DNA of 64,000 nucleotides from Phylloscopus collybita (Eukaryota; Chordata; Aves; Passeriformes; Phylloscopidae), in contig JAJNNQ010000004.1 of assembly GCA_027886175.1 (NCBI GenBank), forward strand, positions 13,717,501 to 13,781,500, given 5' to 3'. Positions 29,005-41,988 of the stretch are shown here, piece by piece. Every line of letters starts with the position of its first letter. Within the stretch, counting starts at the first letter, position 1. A model generated the notes under the pieces. That model worked only from the letters and a program-made list of their open reading frames with translations, did not search any database and was not told where the DNA came from. Position numbers and translations under genes: made by a program.

Positions 29005-29006
<2 letters not shown>
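25441..29006. other. Intergenic stretch downstream of the CpG island
   Basis: No coding exon recognised. The 179-codon open frame at 27064-27603 has no family resemblance, no convincing start context and no splice partners, so I treat it as chance. A tandem 13-bp duplication lies at 26433-26458, and an 8-bp unit (ACCACATT) is repeated almost three times at 28195-28216. Confidence 0.65.
26433..26458. repeat. Tandem duplication, 13-bp unit x2
   Basis: ATGCATTCATGAA twice in direct succession without mismatch. Confidence 0.9.

Positions 29007-29059
<53 letters not shown>
29007..29059. repeat. T53 homopolymer
   Basis: An uninterrupted run of 53 T, the longest homopolymer in the window, preceded by GTTGTTTGTGTGG. 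No retroposon body that it could be the tail of is recognisable on either side. Length is likely polymorphic and is also where sequencing or assembly is least reliable. Confidence 0.85.
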
Positions 29060-29060
<1 letters not shown>

Positions 29061-32000
29061 TTAGTGTTTTTATTTTAAATTCTGGCACTATTTTTGTTAA
29101 ACACAGTGTTTTTTAACACTGGTCTTTTTGGCCTGTTCTTAGCTTCTTTTCTCCTGTAAAGGAAGTCTACTTTGTGTCTTTGTACTATGAGTATTCAAGT
29201 TCTCTCTTAGGCCCTGCTTAAGCTTTGTTAAACCCTGTATTTCTTACTTGCCCAACAAATACACAGGCCTCATTTACCTTTTACAGTAACCAAAACTGAA
29301 ATTATTGATTACCTGTTTCCTTCAGGACACCGTGTTAAACTGCTTCACTTCCAAACCAGAGAAACTGCACACTGCAGAAAATCCCCCAGAAAATGTAAAA
29401 AGGTCAGTGGTGCATTTGATGACATGAGTGCTTATGAAGCCACATAATTCATCATTTGTTACTGCAGAACTTGTTCCTAGGGGGATTAACATTTGCCAAT
29501 AAATATACCATATGCTGGATTCTGTATGGAGATTTTTTTAAGCTACTTTACTAAGTCATTAAGGATCTCCCATGACAACTATGACTAAAATGGGCCAAAC
29601 CCACCAGGGTTCCCTAGACCAGTGAAGCATGTAGGTTAAAGGATGAAGTCATGTCTCATTCGTGTACCAATTCTTCAGTGAGACGTTTACAATTAAATAG
29701 TTTGGTTGTGACTTGTCTTTTGGGCAGAACTATTACTCCTCTGTGAGGATGTGGACTTAACCCTTCCTTCTCTCCAGAGGAAGAATGAAGAAAGAACACA
29801 GAGGAAAGTAAAGTACAATTTGAGCAGCTGTTAGTGTCTAGTGAGGTTTAGATTCCAACAAGAATAGTGGATATTGAGGAAAGGTTATTAGTAGTTTCCT
29901 ATTACAATTGAATTGTAACTTATTTCCTAAGTCAAAAGACCAAATAAAAGGAATAAAACCAGTTTTTGGAAGTTGGTCTCTCACAGAAATCTCTTTTATG
30001 TTCTGCTTTCATGCTGTCATGGTCCTTCCTTAGCAAAGTTGCCTGAAACTGCAGAGAGAGAAAATGGGCTTTCCAGCAACTGCAGCAGGAAGCTCTATGA
30101 GACAGACGCAGGCATGAGCTCACTCACGGTCTGTAGCTGCCTGTACCAACCAGCTGAGAAAAATCCTTTTGCAGATGGTGAAAAAGCATCAAATTGCTTC
30201 TTTGGATCACAGCTATCTTCCTGACTCTTGTGCCAAAATTGTTAATATTTCCGTTGCCTCCTGTCAGCCTCTCCCGTGTTACGCTCTGCCAGTAAATTAA
30301 ACAATGGCTCTTTAAAACACACAACCTGCCTTTGTGCTGGTACAGACTCAAGCACTCACACAAAATGTGTTTGCTTTTGATATAAAAACACTGTATATAC
30401 ACACCCAACACTGCATGTGCTGAACTAAAATGTGAATCACATCACTGGAGGCAAATTCTTTGAAGAATTAAGTATGACTGGGGGCAGGTCCACAGCATGT
30501 GAGAAACTCTGAAAATCTCTGGAGATGAAAGACATTACTTAATTTTAAACACTGGGAAAAATTCCCAGTATAGCTGGATATTAATGACAATATTCCCAAG
30601 GAACTTCATTAGAAGGAATATTTGGCTCTTGTGACATAGTACAGATGGTTAAATTTTATCATGATGGATACTGTGTAAGTGACTAAATAAAGGAGGAATT
30701 GGCATGATGAAATAAAAACAATAATCATATATATTTTCTAAAGTGATCTTAAAACGAGTGCTTAAAATAGATGTAATTCTAGGCTTTTGCTTTATTGAAA
30801 AATCTTTCCCCTGTTTTAAGTTTCTGTTTGCACTAACAGAGAGATTTCCTAAAGCAAACCATGCACTAGCACAGTAAGTTTCAGTTCAAGTATACTGATA
30901 TTATATAATTATATAATACTCATGTGAGTGTATGTCCTATCTGTAGAAATACACATGGCTTCTTTTCTCTGACCACTATATTCATTCTATAACTTCTGAG
31001 AACCAGCACAAACTTAACGTATCTGAGAGGAAATAGAACAAGACAACACTATGTGTCTGTTTAACTATTTCAGCTTATTTGTAAATGTGAAAAACTTTCA
31101 GAAAGTAAAGCCAAACCCAAACAATTAACAATCAGGTAATCCTGTTGGCCTGACTGATCAAGAAATGGCATTATTTCAGTGCTACAAAAGAAATGGTTCA
31201 TAGAACTGGCAGGTGGGACACTTTTTCCACACTAAATTTAAAACAGTTGCAATAGCCAGAATGAGCCAATGCCACAACCATATATGAAGGTGCCATTTTG
31301 AACAGAAAAATTATCTATCTGATTTAAAAAATTATTTTTTGCCTTGCTCTGTTTTGGAAGCTTCAGTATCTCTCCTTCTTCTCCCCTATACTTTAAAGAA
31401 CTTTTTATGCCACTGTTTTTGAACAGATAAAAGCTGTTTGTACCTGGTGAGTGCAGTGTAAGCAATCCATTCCTCCTGCGATCTTGGGTGGTACACAGAA
31501 GAAATGATAGATTTTCTGTGTGTGTTTTGGAATACAGAATGCTTGAGAGTTCACATTATCCTGACCGTTACAGAATGGTTTTGCTCCAACACATGTCAGG
31601 GAAATGACACTGAATGGGCTTTCAGGGAAAAACTGTCTGACAGCCCAACTACTTGCAAATCATTAAGTTGCCAGTTTTTCCTTTCCTATCAATAAAGTAA
31701 GATAGAAAGCAGAATGAAGTAATTTAGCCACATAGGCAGTTAGCAAATGCAAGTTCTTGAGAGCAGAGGATGTTGATTAGCTATGGGACCTGTGAGAAGC
31801 CATCTCATCCAGGTAATTATGAGGCCTCTGAGACCTGCTGGTCTATTGCCTGGAGCAGTACCATGATTTTTGGCTGCTAGAGTTTTTCCAACAGTCATTG
31901 CTACAGCCACTGTAGACTTCTAAATCATTATTTTGGCTGATGAAAGAGTAAAGACTGAGTTCATCATCCACAGGATGATCTCACTGCTCTGCAGGTGTCA

Positions 32001-35000
32001 GGCAGAGATCATCTCTGCTGTCTTTTCAGCCTTTTTGTAACACAGGTTAGTTACAAGAACTGTGGCTATAAAAGAGAATGTACTTCTCAGTATTCTCACC
32101 ACCAAAATTTACATCATATTAAGAAGTTTTGAAATAATTAAATATCATTGTAGACATGTCCTTTTTAACAATAACAGGTTCCCTCTGCTGTGAAGATGGG
32201 GGTCTCAAACACCCCTATCGTTCTCTCTCAACAAAGCAGCACCCCAAAAAGCACATATGCACACACTTCTGTGCTGATTTAGTCAAACCATTTGTTTTTA
32301 CATATGTATTTCATTAACTTAGAATAAAACAAAATGGTTACTAGTAAGTCTGCCTATATTCAGAAATATTTTGTCCTGGGTTGGCGTGAAGTTACTCATC
32401 TGTCTCCTGTCATATGCATGTCCGCCCAAAAGAGAATAGAGCAGAGCAGATCAGTCTCATTATTATTCATATTTGTCACTTTTTCGGAAGCTTGCATAAT
32501 CTCATGCTACCTTTACCTTGAGCATTGCTTGCCACTTTCAGCATTATCTTAAAATGTTACACGCTCTGTCTCCCTCTGGTGATCAGCAAGGCCACAGGGC
32601 AGCCAGGCTCCCCATGATGTGTTTCTGTCACTTGTGGTCTACACACAGGACACTGTTCATTTGCCACTCAAAATCCAAACAATTGCATGCAAACAATATC
32701 TGCATTCTTACCCATATACCTTATATTGAAACAGCTCAGACTCTGCATTTTGTCAACAGTTTGCTGAAAAATGTACCTGTAATACTTTAGGGTCTGAAGC
32801 TAGAGAAAATGTTAGAGAATTATGCTTTACAACCTGGAGCATGCTGTTCTTATCAGTGTTGCATAAAAAAAAGCATCTGTAATACAGAAAATAATACTCT
32901 GAGGATAGTTACTAATTGGATTATCATACTACTGACATACAATTTTGCAGTTACCAAGTTTCAAATGAAATTCCAATACAAATGGTTTGAACTTGTCTAA
33001 AACATTTGTACGTAAAATCTTTCCAAGCCATGTTGAATCAAGTTCTAAATATATCGTTAGGAGAATTGTGGCTCCTAAAGAGACTTTTATGTGAAATATT
33101 TCTTAAATAGCTCCCTACTGCCTTGCACAACATACTTACAGTGCTTTGAAGGTGCTGTTATTCTGAATAGGCAGTGTTTGACTGACATATAAATCTGCTC
33201 CATAAATCTAGATGAAGAACATAAAATGCCAGAGAAAGCCTGTTAGTTTAGTAGTAGCTGCCAAGTTATATTTTGTGTTATACCTGTGTGACATCTTAAA
33301 TTCTTCTGATGTGTATCTATACGTTTACATATAAACATACATGTAAAAGAGTGTATACCTATCCACATCCATGCACATACTTAGAGGACAAGGGTAGAGA
33401 TGAAAAATCAATCACTGTAGAAATAGATTTCTCCTGTTTCTGGAATTCTGTACTCTCTTTACTTTCAGAACAAATTCAGTGTCTTCCTCTACCTGACTTA
33501 ATAATCCTGAAGATGGTGGCTTCCAACTGCTTCAAAAGGTGCAGTTAGAGGAGAAGCATGAGGGAGCCTCTTGACTGCAGACAAGCACTTATCTGAGAGA
33601 CAGCAATGGAAGTCTCCACGTGGCTTAGCTGCTTTGGTTTTAATCAACACCAAACTCCCTTTTTCCTTAGTCTCTGCTGGATACAGTCCAGTCTTAGTTT
33701 TAAAGGCTGTTGAGAACAGATAACAGAAACTTTAAACACACAGATTCTGGTCTAAAATTTCATGTGGAAATGCAAGTCTCTCCTGTCTTTCAGAAAAAAG
33801 GCTGAAATAGCAATTGAAACAGCTCCCTGTACATGCCTACCATTTGTCATGTGACAAATTTTTTTTACCCAACAAACCCAGAAATTCTGAAAGAGCAAGT
33901 TCACTACTTTTCTAGTAGAGGACTTTCACAAACACTATCTCAAATTAAATTGAAACATACATATGCATTTGATGTCCAGATGAATATTTTGTCTATTTAA
34001 CACTGCCTAATGAAATATGTGCCTATTTAATGTTTGTTTTTAAAGTATAATAAAAAGCAAACTAGGAGAATGTCTGGGGTTTTTAATTGCTAGAGCGTAA
34101 AAAGAATTTTCTCCCTGTTTCTTTTACTGTGGTCTGTTTCAGCATATGCTTATGTTTCAGCTGTTCATATGAAGACAGTGAGGCTTTCAATGTAAATATC
34201 TACAATGGGATTTCTTCATAGTAATTTTTTCTTTATCCTTAAAGAATTTTAATGCTTTGAAGTACACTTTAAAGCACTTATCTTCAGTACTATAAGGTTT
34301 ATGATGACAATTGCTATTCTACTAAAAACTGGCAAAAATTATGCTCAGTACTGACACTGGATGTCACTGGATGGCAATTTTCTACCACAGAATCAGGGTT
34401 GCTCATGAATACATTTGACTGTTTTCTATTCCATACTGTAGAGGGAAAACAGCTTCAGAAAATCCATTTAAGAGAGTATGCCCAGGAACGTATCAGGCAA
34501 ACACATTTAAGACATTGAGTGAGACATCCAAGAGACTTTTAGATGAGACCAATCAGCACTTTGTCCTCAGTGCTATTTGTACAATTTTAAAAGCAAAGCA
34601 TGTAAAATTATTTCTTGCAAATGCATTCCCAGTGGAGCCAGAAATTACAGGCTATAGATTTTGAGGATATTTCTTTCATTTGTTAAGATTTTAGGAAATC
34701 TAAGGACAATTATGATCTGTATTATCATCTGTAAGGTGTACACAAAGGATTTTCTCACTATCAAGTGTCTCAGAAAGTAGTTCATACAAATGCAGCTGCT
34801 CCAGACATGTTTTTTGGATTTAAATCTTCATGGTAAGAGGAAGTTTATTTTCTCCTCTAGGTGAACTGTCAGATGTCATGCTCCAGGAAATAAAAGAATT
34901 GACTGATTTATATGGTGCTTGGTAAATAAAGGTACTGGAATAACACAGATCTAATCGGCATCCTATTGCGTATTGCCAAGTGAGTTCTTGAGCAACGTCA

Positions 35001-35804
35001 GTGAATCATCCCCTGACACTAGCAGGAAACAGTGAGCACTGCAGCATGTGAATGCACTGTAGAATGGGGTACCCAAGAGAGCTAGTAGTACCTGCAGCAA
35101 ATGCACCCAGTGGCAAATTACAAACAACTCCCTCTGAAAACCAAGAATAATTGCCAACAGCCTGTTTTACACATTTTATGGTGTAAAAAACATAAGTATA
35201 AAACATAAATTTTATGGTGCAGCTCTTTTCTGCACGGGTCTTGCTTCAATTGCTAGTAAAGGAGAAAGCTGGTAGGGCACCAGCACTCCTGCCACTTTGC
35301 AGATGTTAGGGCAGTGCAAGTCATAGTGACTATAGCTCAGTGAGAGGCCTGAGTACCGTATGAAGCAGCTAATGCTGATGATGCAATTCTTCTGTCCTCT
35401 TTTTCTGCCAGAACATGCCATTATCAGAAGCAACTATGGCTTTAAAGAGTGCTTCACCAATGTGCCCTTTTAATGCCAAAGAACTGACTCTATTATTGGA
35501 ATGGCAAAACATTTTCTTGTGCTGCTAGAAGGACATTTTTTTTTTTTAATGCATCTAAGATGCTTTTTTATACATATGTCCAGCAAGAGAATGACAGAAT
35601 CCATGTTTGAACAACAGGGAACGGAACTAAGAGTGCCAAGTACAGGACAGGATCAGTCCCAGGATCTCATTCTCTCATTCCATACTTGCTCTACTAACTC
35701 ACTTGGGCAGTGGCAGCTTCCCTTCACGAAAATGTGTACCCTACCTACTCCTCAAGATTCTTCCTTTCAATTAAAGCTGAACTGTTCAATTACACTCTGT
35801 AAAC
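29060..35804. other. Intergenic stretch, no gene recognised
   Basis: AT-rich unique sequence. Open frames are all below 100 codons and without recognisable domains or paired splice sites. One 20-bp perfect AT palindrome lies at 30899-30918. Confidence 0.7.
30899..30918. repeat. 20-bp perfect AT palindrome
   Basis: TATTATATAATTATATAATA equals its own reverse complement. Made only of A and T, so of modest significance in AT-rich DNA. Confidence 0.6.
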
Positions 35805-36345
35805 CACCACAGAATCAGAGTGTTTAGGTCTGGAAGGGATCACTAGAGGTCTGCTAGTTCAAGCTCCCTGGTCAAGCAGGGATCCCTAGAGCACTTTACT
35901 TGGTATTGTGTTCAGACATGATTTGAATATCTCCACGGAGGACACTCCACAACATCTCTGAGCACCTGTTCCAGTGCTCAGTCATCCTCACAGCAAAACT
36001 TTCCACATTTTTCAGGTGGAACTTCCTGTGCTGAAGCTCCTGCCCAGTGTCCCTTGTCCTATTGCTTGGCACCAATGAGAAGGGCCTGGTCCATCCTCTA
36101 GACGTCCTCCATTCATATACCCATAGAGACTGATAAGAACCCTTCTCAGTTGTGTCTTTTCATAGCTAAACAACTCCCTCAGCCTCTCCTCACATGAGAG
36201 GGGTGTCAGTTCCCTTATGCAGCCCTCCACTGGACCCACTCCAGGAGCTCCATGTCTCTCTTGTGCTGATTCCAGAACTGGACACAGCACTCCAGGTGAC
36301 GCCTCACCAGGGCCAGGGTTCCATTGGCCTTCTTGGACACATTTG
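35805..36345 (-). mobile_element. CR1 LINE 3' fragment, antisense
   Basis: About 540 bp of the reverse complement of a CR1 3' region. Diagnostic blocks are CCACAGAATCAGAGTGTTTA at the 3' end, GGTCTGGAAGGGATCACTAG, TGAGCACCTGTTCCAGTGCT, CCTCAGCCTCTCCTCACATG, CTCCAGGAGCTCCATGTCTC, TGGACACAGCACTCCAGGTG and GCCTCACCAGGGCCAGG. It is younger-looking than its neighbour at 36.7 kb. Short open frames inside it (36012-36290, 36194-36435) are by-products. Confidence 0.92.
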
Positions 36346-36717
36346 CTCTATTTTCTCTGTGCCACTTCTGCATGTACAGTGAAACCTGAGAGTCCTGTAA
36401 ATAAACCTTTGCTTACAGATCCTGGTGCCCAGTGAAAACTGGGCATTGCACTGAACAAAAGGATTGTATCTTAAAAGACCAGAATACTTTAGAAGCTGCA
36501 CATTTGGGTAGACATTTTCAAGAGAGCTTATAGTTAAGGAATCACCTAGTTGATTCCTTAGCTAATCTGTAGGTGAATCTTATCTGCCCAGTGCTCTTAG
36601 AAAATAAATGCCATATCATGGACCACTCACAGAATTTTTGGTTGTCCTGAGAGTGCTATAAAAGTCATGAAGTGTGAAGACCTCACAGTTTTCCTTTTTA
36701 AGTTGATTCTGTTACAG

Positions 36718-37066
36718 TAGAATCACAGACCCATTAAAGGAGAACTGCCTGAAAGGGATCTCAGGAGGCCATCCAAACCCAGCTGCCTGCCTCATGGCAT
36801 TTCTGATGGTTGTTGTTGGCATGTAATTTCTGACAGTTGCTTCTCCCACCTGTTCCTCAAATCCTCTAATTACAACTGTCTCCCATCTTCCCCCTGGCTT
36901 TTGTTTCCAGTGCTATCATTACTTGTGGAATGTTCTGCTAACACATGACCTCCATATACAGTTCTATATTTACTGCTTCTTGCTCTGCCCCTATTAGACA
37001 ATCTGCAGACCAACAAGGAGGGTCATTATTTCCATCCCCTTTTAAGCTGTGTACTGGAAGACAGTA
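36718..37066 (-). mobile_element. Old CR1 fragment, antisense
   Basis: The 3' end is recognisable as AGAATCACAGACCCATTAAA followed by CTGAAAGGGATCTCAGGAGG. Further along are weaker matches to the CR1 3' region: TGTTCCTCAAATCCTCTAAT, TTACTGCTTCTTGCTCTGCC, and TTTTAAGCTGTGTACTGGAA then GACAGTAG. The overall divergence is high, so this is an old insertion. The upper border is approximate. Confidence 0.6.
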
Positions 37067-38450
37067 GTCTTAACATCTGCATGTATATACAAGCATATAG
37101 GTATATGGCCAGACCACAACTTTTTCAACTGTAAAGCCCCTGAATTTGTCCCTAAGCTGCAGTTTTTCCACCCTATCTAAAAGTAAGGCTATGTTCATGT
37201 CTGAACAGGAAAGAGGGCAAACTCCTTTTGGACCTTTTCCCCTCACAACCAGACCCACATGATTTTCTTTTCTTGGAGCATTGCCTTCTGAAAACAAAGG
37301 TAAAAGCTAGCTCTGTGTTCTAACAGCTTCAGGATTTCTTATCAGTTTCCCAAATATACCCTGAATAATTATTTCCCCTCTTCCTGTACACTTCTTGCCA
37401 GTAAGCACACTGGCAAAACACCTAACTGTTAGAGTGGGAAAGGAAGTGACTCTGCAGCTGTTCTCCAGGAAACAGATGGCTAGAGCTATTATTTACAGCT
37501 GACCATATATGTTAGACGAAAGCCATCCACACTACAAAATTTGGAGTATCTGGAAAAGTGGTGATCATTACTAAATGTGTGCAAAGAGGATGAGTGGTTG
37601 TTGCTGTGTAGGTAGCACACTACTTTACTTGGAAGAGCTTGTGTGGCATATTAAGAACCAATCTGATTCCTTCTGTCTAAAGTCTCTGATACTTGGATCA
37701 AAGTTACATATTGAGTGGCTATTATAATGAAGAAAAGATGGGTACAAATAGTGTGTGTATGGAAGAAGATGACAGAGCAGTGATCTTCTACAGAGGCAGA
37801 GGATGAACTGCAGGTAATCCCCTGCCTGGGCTTTTACACTTGGGCATACAGTGCTCACTGTAGTTCTGTATCTGAAAGGTATTTTGGATGCAGGGCAAGT
37901 GCTGTACTTCTCGTGCACAACTGTTTACTTACTTCCAGCCTCAAAATGCAGAGAAAAAAGGTTATACAAAAGCTAACTAAGTAACAGCCCATACTTGGGC
38001 ACAGCTGATGTACAGCTGGAAAGACATTTTGGAACTTACAATAGGAAATGAAATATATTTCAAGAAATTATTCCTGCTATGACATTGAAAAAACATTTTA
38101 TGACAGACAATTAAGCCTTGCAGTTTATTGCTACAAATGCAGGAACTACATTTTAAACAAATCTTTCTGTTGATTTCTCATCAAGTAGGTGTTTAAAAGG
38201 CTAAGATATAAGGAGGCGAGTCTTAGTCTACATGCAAAGTTGTCTCACCTTGAGATCCGTTCACTAATCCGTTAATTCATACCTGGCATATGACGTGCTG
38301 ACGTTTTTATTTTAGTTTTGACTGTGTTGCATGATCATATTCTGACATTTCTAGTTATGGTAGGAGATGAAACATGTAACAAATCATCTCCCACAGAGCA
38401 CATTTCTGAGACAGTTACAATTTTGTTATAAATAAGTGGATGTCGGAGTT

Positions 38451-38507
38451 GGGTTTTTGTTTTGTTTTTGTGGTGGTTTTTTTGTTTGTTTGTTTGTTTG
38501 TTTTTTT
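38451..38507. repeat. T/G-rich low-complexity tract with (TTTG)n
   Basis: About 57 bp of GTTTTT, TTTTTG and several perfect GTTT units. Confidence 0.9.
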
Positions 38508-38682
38508 ACTTTTCTGCTGCCATATTTTGTTATGCCACTTATCTTGTGCCAGCTTGATGCTACAAAAAGGTTTCTGAATGACAGTTACAGTGAAATGAAT
38601 ATTAAACCTAAATTAACTAGTCTCCTCCATCCACTTTATACAAGTATGCTGACTATAGTTTTTTATTTATAATACATTGGTC

Positions 38683-38721
38683 TCCAAGTTGGAGGCCAAA
38701 GTATTTGACCTCCAACTTGGA
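38683..38721. repeat. 13-bp perfect inverted repeat with 13-bp spacer
   Basis: The arms are TCCAAGTTGGAGG and CCTCCAACTTGGA. Each arm is itself nearly palindromic around CCAAGTTGG. Could be a hairpin or the remains of a small inverted-repeat element; nothing else identifies it. Confidence 0.6.
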
Positions 38722-40436
38722 CACTGAAAGGCAAATAAATGGAATATTATGAAAATTCTACTCTACTAATGCAGGACAAAGCACAGCCCACCATTCTGCA
38801 GATGAAATTAAAGCACCATTCTTGTAGTTTTGATGCTGGATGTGTATCCATATGCTGCTTGTCTCAAATACCAGAATCAAATAAATCAGTCAACCATGAA
38901 AAAATCACAAGGCTCTTAGCAAATGATTTTCAGTTTTCAAAAAAGTAGTCAGAGATTACCTGAAATTGGGAATTCATATCTGCTCTCTGGAACCCTGTTT
39001 ATCACCTTTATAGAACTGCAGGATAAACACTGAGAGGCTTGTTGTGACATCTTCTGGGTGACAGATCATGAAAAGTTATTCTTTGTATCTGTCTATCTGT
39101 ATCTATCCATAGGTACAGTTTTATTAGGACACACATTGGTTCATTAGCAAATCATTGACCTCTTTGATAAAAATTTCTGAGTGGATGGAGGAGAATCTTT
39201 TATGCAAGAACTGTAATAATAAGAGGTTTATGTTCCTGCTAAAAACTTTGCTAAGTGATATTTTCTGAAGATGTTTGGTGGAAATTCCCTTATTGTCTCT
39301 TCTGCCTCTGGGAAATGCTTATGCTTTGCTGACAGAAGCCTGACTTAGACTCATGCCAGAAGGGATATGCTTGGAGGATTAGAAACTAAACAGGAGTAAT
39401 GGGCACCTGAATTTTATAGCTACTAAGGATACAAATATGCAAAGCACACAGGCCAGCTGAAAATCACAGAATCACCATTTCTCTAATAGGCATGACATCA
39501 CAGTTTACCATGTGCAGGCTTTGAGGCCCTAGGTAGGAAAGAGACTACAAATTAGGAAGAATAAAATCAGCAGTTTATACAACATGAGTTCACCTTAAGC
39601 CTTCCAGACACTACTTTTCATGCTTACATCAAGCTGGCCTCTCTTCTGCACTAGCTTGCCCAAAAATATCTTTCTGTTGCAAAGTGCTCAGGAGCCATGG
39701 ATATCTTTAATCACAGACCCCAGACTTCTCCTGGCATCATATTATCTCACATAGCAATTTGCATTGCCCTAGGATACTTGCAGACTTTGCTTCTCCACAT
39801 GCTGTATAAGAATATACATTGGAAATTGCTATACTGCAGAGAGCAGGTAACTTTTAAATCCCCAGTCTCTAGGGCAGGCAGTTTCTTACTTCCAGGGTTA
39901 GACAGTATTTACATCTTGGTCTTCTTCAAATCGTTTCACTGAAATTCAGTTTTATTCCCTGCTTCAGCTAGGTACTACAGACTGTGGCAGACTTTACACA
40001 TCTCCAGTCAGTCAAGATCACTCAGCAGGATTGCTGCTTCTCCCATTCACATGCACACAAACTCTCCTCACGTTCTTAAAAATGCAAATTGCCAGTTTGT
40101 TTGAAGCCCCTCTACCAGACACAGAATCTCTCCTTTTTAGCTCTCTTTCACCACTCTGGCAATTGCAGCACATGTGTCTCCTCTCATTTTGCTTTCAGAT
40201 TTTTCATATGCACACAGATGACAGGAGGCCCAGCTAGAGGTATTGCTGTTCTGGCTCACAGATATTTTTGGAGGTTTGGTTGTTTCTTTAAACAGGTCAG
40301 CTAGAGTGCTAGGTTTATCACTTTAGCTAAAAAATCAGAGTGCTGCCAAGTAGAAGATAAGAACTGTGGAAAGAACTTCTGAATTTCATTTCTACAAGTA
40401 CGAGCTTTTATTTTTAATATTGTGTGGGCTTCGAAG

Positions 40437-40522
40437 TGGGTTTTTTGTGTTTATGTCTGTGTTGGTCTTATTTGTTTGTCTCTGTTTTGGGTTTGTGTAT
40501 GCGGGTTTGTTTGTTTGTTTTC
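40437..40522. repeat. G/T-rich low-complexity tract
   Basis: Imperfect GTTT and TGTTTG units over about 86 bp. It produces Val/Leu/Phe/Cys-rich frames that are not genes. Confidence 0.8.
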
Positions 40523-41017
40523 CTGATGTCTCAGCCCTGATTATCCAGTAGTACTCTATGCTTACCCAAAGCATACAAACAGGGTACCTGGGGCATTCTC
40601 CATCTTGGTCCATGCAAGATGTGTGGCCAAATGTGACATCACTCTGAAGACTGACACGAAGAAAGGCATTTATCACACCTAATTAAAGGCATCCAAATAA
40701 GTAAGTAACTATTCCAAAACCTTTACTCTCTCAGCTCCACTGTAGCAAGTAGGAAGGGATTAGCTGGTTGTCCTGACAAATAAGACATATCTATTAGATA
40801 GACTGAATCATATTCAAGAAGTTTTTGTCTTCTCACTGACCATAAATTAAACCAACAGTCAAGATAAACACACAAAACAAGGCAAGAGAAACTGCACAGA
40901 AATCAACTCCATTGTACATAATTGAAATCCTCATGTGCCCAGATTTTTTAGTTACTAGTTCTGCATTTGCAGGAATTTAATTATCCCAATATCATAATTT
41001 TTATTTCCCTGACCACT

Positions 41018-41087
41018 ACTGGGAGGTTGGAACTCAATGATCTATAAAGGTCCTGTCCAGCCCAAACCACTACATGAAGCTATGACT
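41018..41087 (+). mobile_element. CR1 3'-end fragment (short)
   Basis: Reads GGGAGGTTGGAACTCAATG, then ATCTATAAAGGTCCTGTCC and AGCCCAAACCACTACATGA, the plus-sense CR1 3' terminus. About 70 bp survives, located 0.65 kb beyond the SNCAIP poly(A) signal. Confidence 0.8.
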
Positions 41088-41743
41088 GTCTTTGTGACAG
41101 ATAAAAAATTTCCTTGGCAAATTTTCTTTGACTTCCCTGTGTTCTATTAGAACAGTCAGCAAAATAAATCCTCATGAATTTGGATCTTTCTCAGCAAACT
41201 GTAGCAGTCTTCAAATGGAAATAAATCAACATAATCAAAATAAAGCAAATATATACACACATATTTACTATAAATAGGCGTGACAAGTAAAGACTGCCTA
41301 GTAGTCTGCTTTTGGATGTTGTACTCTATGACACATTTGAAGAATGTACTCATAGTTTACCAGAAACAAAGTGAATTAATTCATTTTCTCTGAAAAGTTA
41401 AAAGAACACTCAATAAAGAGATCATGACAGTTTTCAGAGAATGTGGATTAGAGTTTCAGCAGATTATGCAGTAACTTCAACAAAGCTGAGCACACTGCCA
41501 GTGTTTGCCAAGTAGCAGTAACCGGTAACTTAAAATTGCATTTACACTTTTTATTTCTACACGTTTTAAAGCTGATAAAAGACTACTAAAGATTAAAGCA
41601 CACAACTAATTGACTGAAATTTGGAAACTGGATTTGTCTAATTATCAAATGAACATCAAAAGGAACAATAAAAAACTTAAAACTCAAAAGAGGAAACGCA
41701 TTATAGGAAGTATCTGCAGTCAGTGTGTCCTATTAACACCATC

Positions 41744-41749
41744 TTTATT
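41744..41749 (-). terminator. SNCAIP: Poly(A) signal AATAAA for SNCAIP
   Basis: The plus strand reads TTTATT, so the minus strand reads AATAAA, about 550 nt after the stop. A short GT-rich element follows in the transcript sense. It is the canonical hexamer I see between the stop and the end of the assigned UTR; further hexamers occur far downstream by chance in this AT-rich DNA. Confidence 0.6.
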
Positions 41750-41988
41750 TCCTTTTTACAAAAAATAGAAATAACAACAGACAAAACATACTAAAAAAAA
41801 AAAAAAGAAAGTCAATGCTTTTGCCTTGATCTCACTGAGGAGCTGCACAGGCAGAGTCCTGGATGAAACTTTGACAGTATATGCTGTTGACAAAGGGAAA
41901 TAAAGATATATGACAATACATCCATGCAAGACACAAAGTACAAAACGTGTTCTGTGGCCTAACAAACATTTTGGAGGTTGCAAGTGTC

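Larger units (their letters stand above)
37067..41017. other. Intergenic stretch between CR1 fragments and SNCAIP 3' flank
   Basis: No coding exon recognised. Contains two T/G-rich low-complexity patches (38451-38507 and 40437-40522) and a 13-bp inverted repeat (38683-38721). Open frames are short and without family resemblance. Confidence 0.7.

Noticed and set aside
36012..36501. Short frames on both strands at 36.0-36.5 kb
   Set aside because: They lie within or at the edge of an antisense CR1 3' fragment and are not genes.
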